From contig CAJLXC010000048.1 of the NCBI GenBank assembly GCA_905210545.1, positions 1 to 10,125 on the forward strand: a stretch of DNA of 10,125 nucleotides. Direction: 5' to 3'. A program made the position numbers and the translations under genes. This DNA is from an uncultured Eubacteriales bacterium (lineage in GTDB: Bacteria; Bacillota; Clostridia; Christensenellales; Borkfalkiaceae). The notes beneath the pieces are model-generated. The model saw nothing but the letters and a program-made list of their open reading frames with translations, was not told the DNA's origin and did not search any database. Positions 7,641-10,125 of the stretch are shown here, piece after piece. Each line of letters begins with the position of its first letter. The stretch's first letter is position 1.

Positions 7641-7684
7641 ACTGATAAAATCCTCTTTTACGCCCAAAAAAAAACGTAAATCTC

Positions 7685-7713
7685 TTGACATTATTATATC
7701 ATTTTGCTATAAT
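7685..7713 (+). promoter_or_regulatory. Perfect consensus, extended -10 promoter of the SipW-type operon
   Basis: TTGACA (7685-7690) and TATAAT (7708-7713) are spaced by exactly 17 bases, and TGC immediately before the -10 makes it an extended -10 promoter. RNA would start near 7720, within the first palindrome (7717-7738). Such a strong promoter needs a repressor to be shut off, which fits the divergent XRE gene. The leader is about 115 nt. Confidence 0.8.
7693..7698 (-). promoter_or_regulatory. -10 box of the XRE gene, inside the opposing promoter
   Basis: On the - strand TATAAT (7698-7693) preceded by TGA forms an extended -10. There is no good -35; the nearest region (7716-7722) reads TGCAAA and belongs to the operator palindrome. 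This box sits in the 17-base spacer of the + strand promoter, so the two polymerases cannot bind together. Confidence 0.65.
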
Positions 7714-7716
7714 GTT

Positions 7717-7738
7717 TTTGCACCTATATGGGTGCAAA
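7717..7738. promoter_or_regulatory. Operator-like palindrome O1
   Basis: TTTGCACC (7717-7724) and GGTGCAAA (7731-7738) are perfect reverse complements around six bases. The palindrome covers the predicted start site of the + strand promoter and the -35 area of the - strand promoter. It is the expected place for XRE repressor binding. Confidence 0.65.
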
Positions 7739-7749
7739 CAAAAATACGG

Positions 7750-7765
7750 TTTTGCACTTGCAAAA
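7750..7765. promoter_or_regulatory. Operator-like palindrome O2
   Basis: TTTTGCA-CT-TGCAAAA is a perfect 7+2+7 palindrome sharing the TTTGCA half-site with O1. The O1 and O2 centres are 30 bases apart, close to three helical turns, which would place both on one face of the DNA for cooperative binding. Confidence 0.6.
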
Positions 7766-7785
7766 TCTTATCTGTTCGGTAAAAC

Positions 7786-7810
7786 CCGTTTTTTAGTTTC
7801 GCGAAAACGG
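7786..7810 (+). promoter_or_regulatory. Leader hairpin before the first SipW-dependent gene
   Basis: CCGTTTT (7786-7792) pairs with AAAACGG (7804-7810) across an 11-base loop. It ends 11 bases before the Shine-Dalgarno AGGAG (7822-7826). An alternative upstream pairing of GGTTTT (7748-7753) with AAAACC (7781-7786) would be followed soon after by six T (7789-7794). The two structures compete, so attenuation is possible but unproven. Confidence 0.35.
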
Positions 7811-7835
7811 AAAAAATTTATAGGAGAATAAACAA

Positions 7836-8399
7836 ATGAAAAGGTTAGGAGCAATCATAGCAATCGCCCTTGTGCTTACGATAGGCGGAGTATACGCGAC
7901 GTTTGAGTACGCGCAAGGCGGAGTCGTTTCTTTAGAAAACGAAACGATTTCAAAAGAACTTATCGGAATGACGGATACCACCGCAAAAGGAACGATAACG
8001 ATTAAGTCCAACGACTTTAAAATCACCGTAGACGATTTTAACCACAACTTACACACGGCAGGTCATTTTGAAGGCACAACGAAGATAAACTTTATCCCCG
8101 CGCCTCTTGCGGCCGCAGACGTGCGCGCGAACGGTATCAAGCTTAAACTCACCATTGCCGTAACGGGCAACGAATACGTTGACGGAGAAACGACTCATAA
8201 GCTGTTTAATATAAGCGAAGAAGCTTTGGCCGGTGTGACTTTAAATGGCGGTGCCAAGATAATAAACGATTTTGAAATCAATTTTACCGATTATATAACG
8301 GTCACGGAGATTTATCTGTCTACCCCCGAAAAGTATGAAGCATACAGCGAAGCATTCAACGGCACGACGATAACGTTCACCATAAGCGAAGCGGCATAA
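7836..8399 (+). CDS. Secreted protein with SipW-dependent-type signal peptide (first of two)
   Basis: This 187-residue exported protein has an N-terminus, MKRLGAIIAIALVLTIGG, that runs into VYATFEYAQGG. It matches the GG-x-aromatic-A/[AT]-F pattern at the cleavage site of TasA and camelysin, where SipW cuts, so cleavage is expected after Ala21. The mature part has no cysteine and alternates short beta-type stretches (for example KLKLTIAVTG, GTTITFTISEA) with Thr-, Asn- and Gly-rich turns. This suggests an all-beta, possibly fibre-forming fold like TasA, although no specific motif proves it. There is no C-terminal anchor or sortase signal. The Shine-Dalgarno AGGAG (7822-7826) is nine bases from the ATG. 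It heads an operon with a SipW-like peptidase and another such protein, driven from a very strong promoter facing an XRE repressor. A surface or matrix role is inferred. Confidence 0.75.
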   Translation: MKRLGAIIAIALVLTIGGVYATFEYAQGGVVSLENETISKELIGMTDTTAKGTITIKSNDFKITVDDFNHNLHTAGHFEGTTKINFIPAPLAAADVRANGIKLKLTIAVTGNEYVDGETTHKLFNISEEALAGVTLNGGAKIINDFEINFTDYITVTEIYLSTPEKYEAYSEAFNGTTITFTISEAA

Positions 8400-8420
8400 T
8401 AAATTGCCTTACGAACGAAT

Positions 8421-9356
8421 ATGTCCGGTTTCGATACATACGTTCTGTTATTATGCCTTACGGTTTTTATCGCATTGACGGTTTTTTTTGCGATATTGAT
8501 CGCAAGAGACGTTAAAAGTACGCTGAAAATGATAGCGGGCGGGCTGTTGGACGAGGAAATAATTAACGAGCAACGGAAAATCAAAGCGAAACGTAAAAAA
8601 TCCGTTGCCGTTATTATTATTGCCAAAGCTTTGTCGGTTTTATTCGCGCTTGTAATATTTTTCGCGCTCGGCTTTTCCGTTTATCTTAAAACAAGCGAGA
8701 AAAATACGGTTAAAAGTATCCCTTCCGTAAGAGTCGTAGAAAGCGGTTCTATGGCGACTATCCACGAAAAAAACAAATATATCGCTGAAAACCGCTTGTC
8801 CGACCAAATTAAGAAGTTCGACCTGATAACTTTGCACGCTTTGCCCGACGAATCCGATCTGAAGCTATACGATATAGTCGCTTATGAAAGCAACGGAATA
8901 CTTATCATTCACAGAATAGTTTCTATCACCGAGCCCGACGAAACTCATTCGGAAAGATTCTTTTTGCTGCAAGGCGACGCAAACCTTTACCCCGACAAAT
9001 TCCCCGTAAAATATTCACAGATGAAAGGAATATACCGCGGTGAAAGAGTCTCTTTTTTAGGGAGCTTTGTGGTTTTTATGCAATCTCCCGCGGGGTATCT
9101 GTGTTTCGGCGCAATTATTTTTACGTGCGCGGCTTATCCTTTTTTAGCTAAAAAAATAAACGCGGCAACAACCCGTCGCATAGGCGTTTTAGAAAACAGT
9201 ACGGAAAAAAAATTTGATAGTGAAGAAAAAAAAGAACCCGAACGCACGGTAATCCCCGATACGCCGCAACGACAAAACAAAAAACCTGCGGCAAAAGATG
9301 CGGAAAACCGTCGTTCTGACACAACAAAAAACGATAAAAAGGTAACGAAAAAATGA
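8421..9356 (+). CDS. SipW-like (ER/archaeal-type) signal peptidase I with extra N-terminal helix and charged tail
   Basis: This 311-residue membrane peptidase is predicted to process the two neighbouring proteins. The catalytic serine is Ser110 in ESGSM (107-111). The general base position is His164 in IIHRIV, the Ser/His arrangement of SipW and eukaryotic-type enzymes rather than the Ser/Lys of LepB. A conserved G-D-x-N...D element is at 185-192 (GDANLYPD). Membrane segments are at about 6-28, 62-88 and 214-243, so it has one more N-terminal helix than SipW; a basic loop (about 50-60) lies between the first two. The last 60 residues are a Lys/Glu-rich, low-complexity tail. SipW of B. subtilis is about 190 residues. 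No Shine-Dalgarno is visible before this ATG, 21 bases after the previous stop, so coupling is likely. It overlaps the next gene by ATGA. Confidence 0.85.
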   Translation: MSGFDTYVLLLCLTVFIALTVFFAILIARDVKSTLKMIAGGLLDEEIINEQRKIKAKRKKSVAVIIIAKALSVLFALVIFFALGFSVYLKTSEKNTVKSIPSVRVVESGSMATIHEKNKYIAENRLSDQIKKFDLITLHALPDESDLKLYDIVAYESNGILIIHRIVSITEPDETHSERFFLLQGDANLYPDKFPVKYSQMKGIYRGERVSFLGSFVVFMQSPAGYLCFGAIIFTCAAYPFLAKKINAATTRRIGVLENSTEKKFDSEEKKEPERTVIPDTPQRQNKKPAAKDAENRRSDTTKNDKKVTKK

Positions 9357-9994
9357 AAAATCGATTTTGCCTTTGGATTTCGACAGCTGTTTTAGCTTTG
9401 ATAACTTGTACGGGCGGCATTTTTGCCGCCTTTCAATATGCAAACGGTTCTGCAGAAAGCAAATCCGCAAACGTTTCGAGCGTTCTTGCGGAGTTTTCTT
9501 ACGGCGGCAATCCCCCGGATTATAACGAAGAACACCAGCAAGTAATCGATATAGCGTTAAGCGACGAAAACGGTATAACCGCCTCTTATAGTGGGTTTAA
9601 TCTGGGTCTTTTCACTTGGATAGGCGGTCGCGATAATTACGGATACGTCGGAAGCATGGATAAAAATATACCATCTTTGGAAGTTTCAAGCGAAGTGTCT
9701 TTTATAATGACGCGACCTGATTTCGACCCCGACGGACAAGAAAATATCTACGTTTATCTTGCGGAAATTACAAAAGCGGAACTTAACGCGATGAACGTCG
9801 GAGACGTTTTGGATAACGTATACAGAGTAAAACTCTTTAAAAACGCAAGCGGAAAATATGAACAAGGCGAGTGTAAAAAAGGCTATTCACCCGTTTGTTA
9901 TTACGAATATCCTTACTACACTTATAAATACGATCTGAAAGGCTTTGCGGTGTTTGAAAAAAATATAATCTGGCAAGAAGGTTCACCCGCTTGA
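9353..9994 (+). CDS. Secreted protein with SipW-dependent-type signal peptide (second), Tyr-rich C-terminus
   Basis: This 213-residue exported protein has a signal region ending TGGIFAAFQYANGSAE, which repeats the first protein's GG-x-aromatic-A-x-F-[EQ]-Y-A-x-G pattern; cleavage is expected after Ala25. The mature part is not similar to the first protein beyond this. It has an acidic, glycine-containing middle (GGRDNYGYVG at 91-100, DFDPDGQE at 123-130). Near the C-terminus a cysteine pair (Cys174, Cys182) is followed by eight tyrosines between residues 178 and 193. There is no membrane anchor. The start overlaps the signal peptidase stop by ATGA, so the peptidase and this substrate are translationally coupled. 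Camelysin or TasA family membership cannot be shown from the body of the protein. It is the last gene before the repeat at 10010. Confidence 0.7.
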   Translation: MKNRFCLWISTAVLALITCTGGIFAAFQYANGSAESKSANVSSVLAEFSYGGNPPDYNEEHQQVIDIALSDENGITASYSGFNLGLFTWIGGRDNYGYVGSMDKNIPSLEVSSEVSFIMTRPDFDPDGQENIYVYLAEITKAELNAMNVGDVLDNVYRVKLFKNASGKYEQGECKKGYSPVCYYEYPYYTYKYDLKGFAVFEKNIIWQEGSPA

Positions 9995-10004
9995 CGGTGA
10001 TTTT
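9983..10004 (+). terminator. Weak terminator-like hairpin at the end of the SipW-type operon
   Basis: TCACC (9983-9987) and GGTGA (9996-10000) form a five-base stem around the stop codon, followed by TTTT. The stem is short, so termination here would be inefficient. The repeat hairpins just downstream may contribute. Confidence 0.3.
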
Positions 10005-10009
10005 ACTAA

Positions 10010-10082
10010 GATTGCCACGCTAATGACAAGAATAAAAATATAAGAGATTGCCACGGCTTTTAACAAAGCCTCGCAATGACAA
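10010..10082 (-). repeat. Palindromic interspersed repeat, copy B (inverted, second module collapsed)
   Basis: Read on the - strand it begins TTGTCATTGCGA (10082-10071), followed by a hairpin GGCTTT/AAAGCC (+ strand 10055-10060 and 10065-10070), then GTGGCAATC. A spacer, TCTTATATTTTTATTC, leads to TTGTCATTAGCGTGGCAATC (10029-10010). The frame matches copy A, but the internal stem has a different sequence that still pairs, and the second module lacks its hairpin. The remaining 10083-10125 holds nothing I can assign. Confidence 0.8.
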
Positions 10083-10125
10083 TAGGGAGCGGGCCAGAAC
10101 GTCCGCCATGAAAAAAAGCCCACAC

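Noticed and set aside
7641..7691. Upstream ATG at 7691 as the start of the XRE gene (92 residues)
   Set aside because: It lies at or upstream of the predicted RNA start, has no ribosome-binding site, and adds 17 residues unlike XRE N-termini. The ATG at 7640 has AGAGGA ten bases before it.
7185..10082. Composite transposon
   Set aside because: No transposase or integrase is encoded anywhere in the window, and I see no target-site duplication at the repeat ends.
10083..10125. Start of a further gene at the ATG at 10108
   Set aside because: Only six codons are visible and the nearest purine-rich stretch (AGGGAG) is about 18 bases away; too little to call.

Overview
The window looks like a chromosomal segment of an uncultured anaerobic Clostridia-type Firmicute. 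The GC content is moderate to low, the codon use is rich in GCG and CGC, several promoters match or nearly match TTGACA-17-TATAAT, and the gene content is typical: a DeoR regulator, a GlpA/GlpB/DUF1667 redox operon, a SinR-sized XRE repressor and SipW-dependent secreted proteins. The taxonomic placement is inference, because no rRNA gene is present.

Layout. (1) 1-1164: a DeoR-family repressor (169-921) with its own terminator, then a well-formed promoter and a possible operator. (2) 1165-4194: a tightly overlapped three-gene + strand operon. It encodes a GlpA-like FAD oxidoreductase with a C-terminal cysteine-rich (Bfd-like) domain, a GlpB-like two-dinucleotide-fold flavoprotein, and a small multi-cysteine DUF1667 protein. 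By family knowledge this set oxidises glycerol-3-phosphate or a related hydroxy acid anaerobically; no glycerol kinase is in view. A strong bidirectional hairpin (4218-4262) separates it from the next, convergent unit. (3) 7148-4269, - strand: a neutral-ceramidase-fold enzyme without a signal peptide, followed by an MFS transporter that resembles organophosphate antiporters. A perfect consensus promoter and a roughly 150-nt leader containing a palindromic repeat precede the pair. (4) 7371-9994: a compact 75-aa XRE repressor (- strand), divergent from an operon of a SipW-dependent secreted protein, a SipW-like Ser/His signal peptidase and a second SipW-dependent protein. The shared intergenic region has interlocked divergent promoters and two TTTGCA-based palindromes. 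(5) 9995-10125: a second, inverted copy of the palindromic repeat and about 40 bases I cannot assign.

The most notable part is region 4. It resembles the logic of the Bacillus subtilis sinR / tapA-sipW-tasA matrix locus (XRE repressor, dedicated ER-type signal peptidase, exported matrix proteins), but the substrates are not recognisable as TasA beyond the signal peptide, the peptidase has extra N- and C-terminal parts, and the operators differ. The second notable element is a pair of palindromic repeats, in opposite orientations on the two sides of this module. Their internal hairpin stems differ in sequence but keep base pairing.
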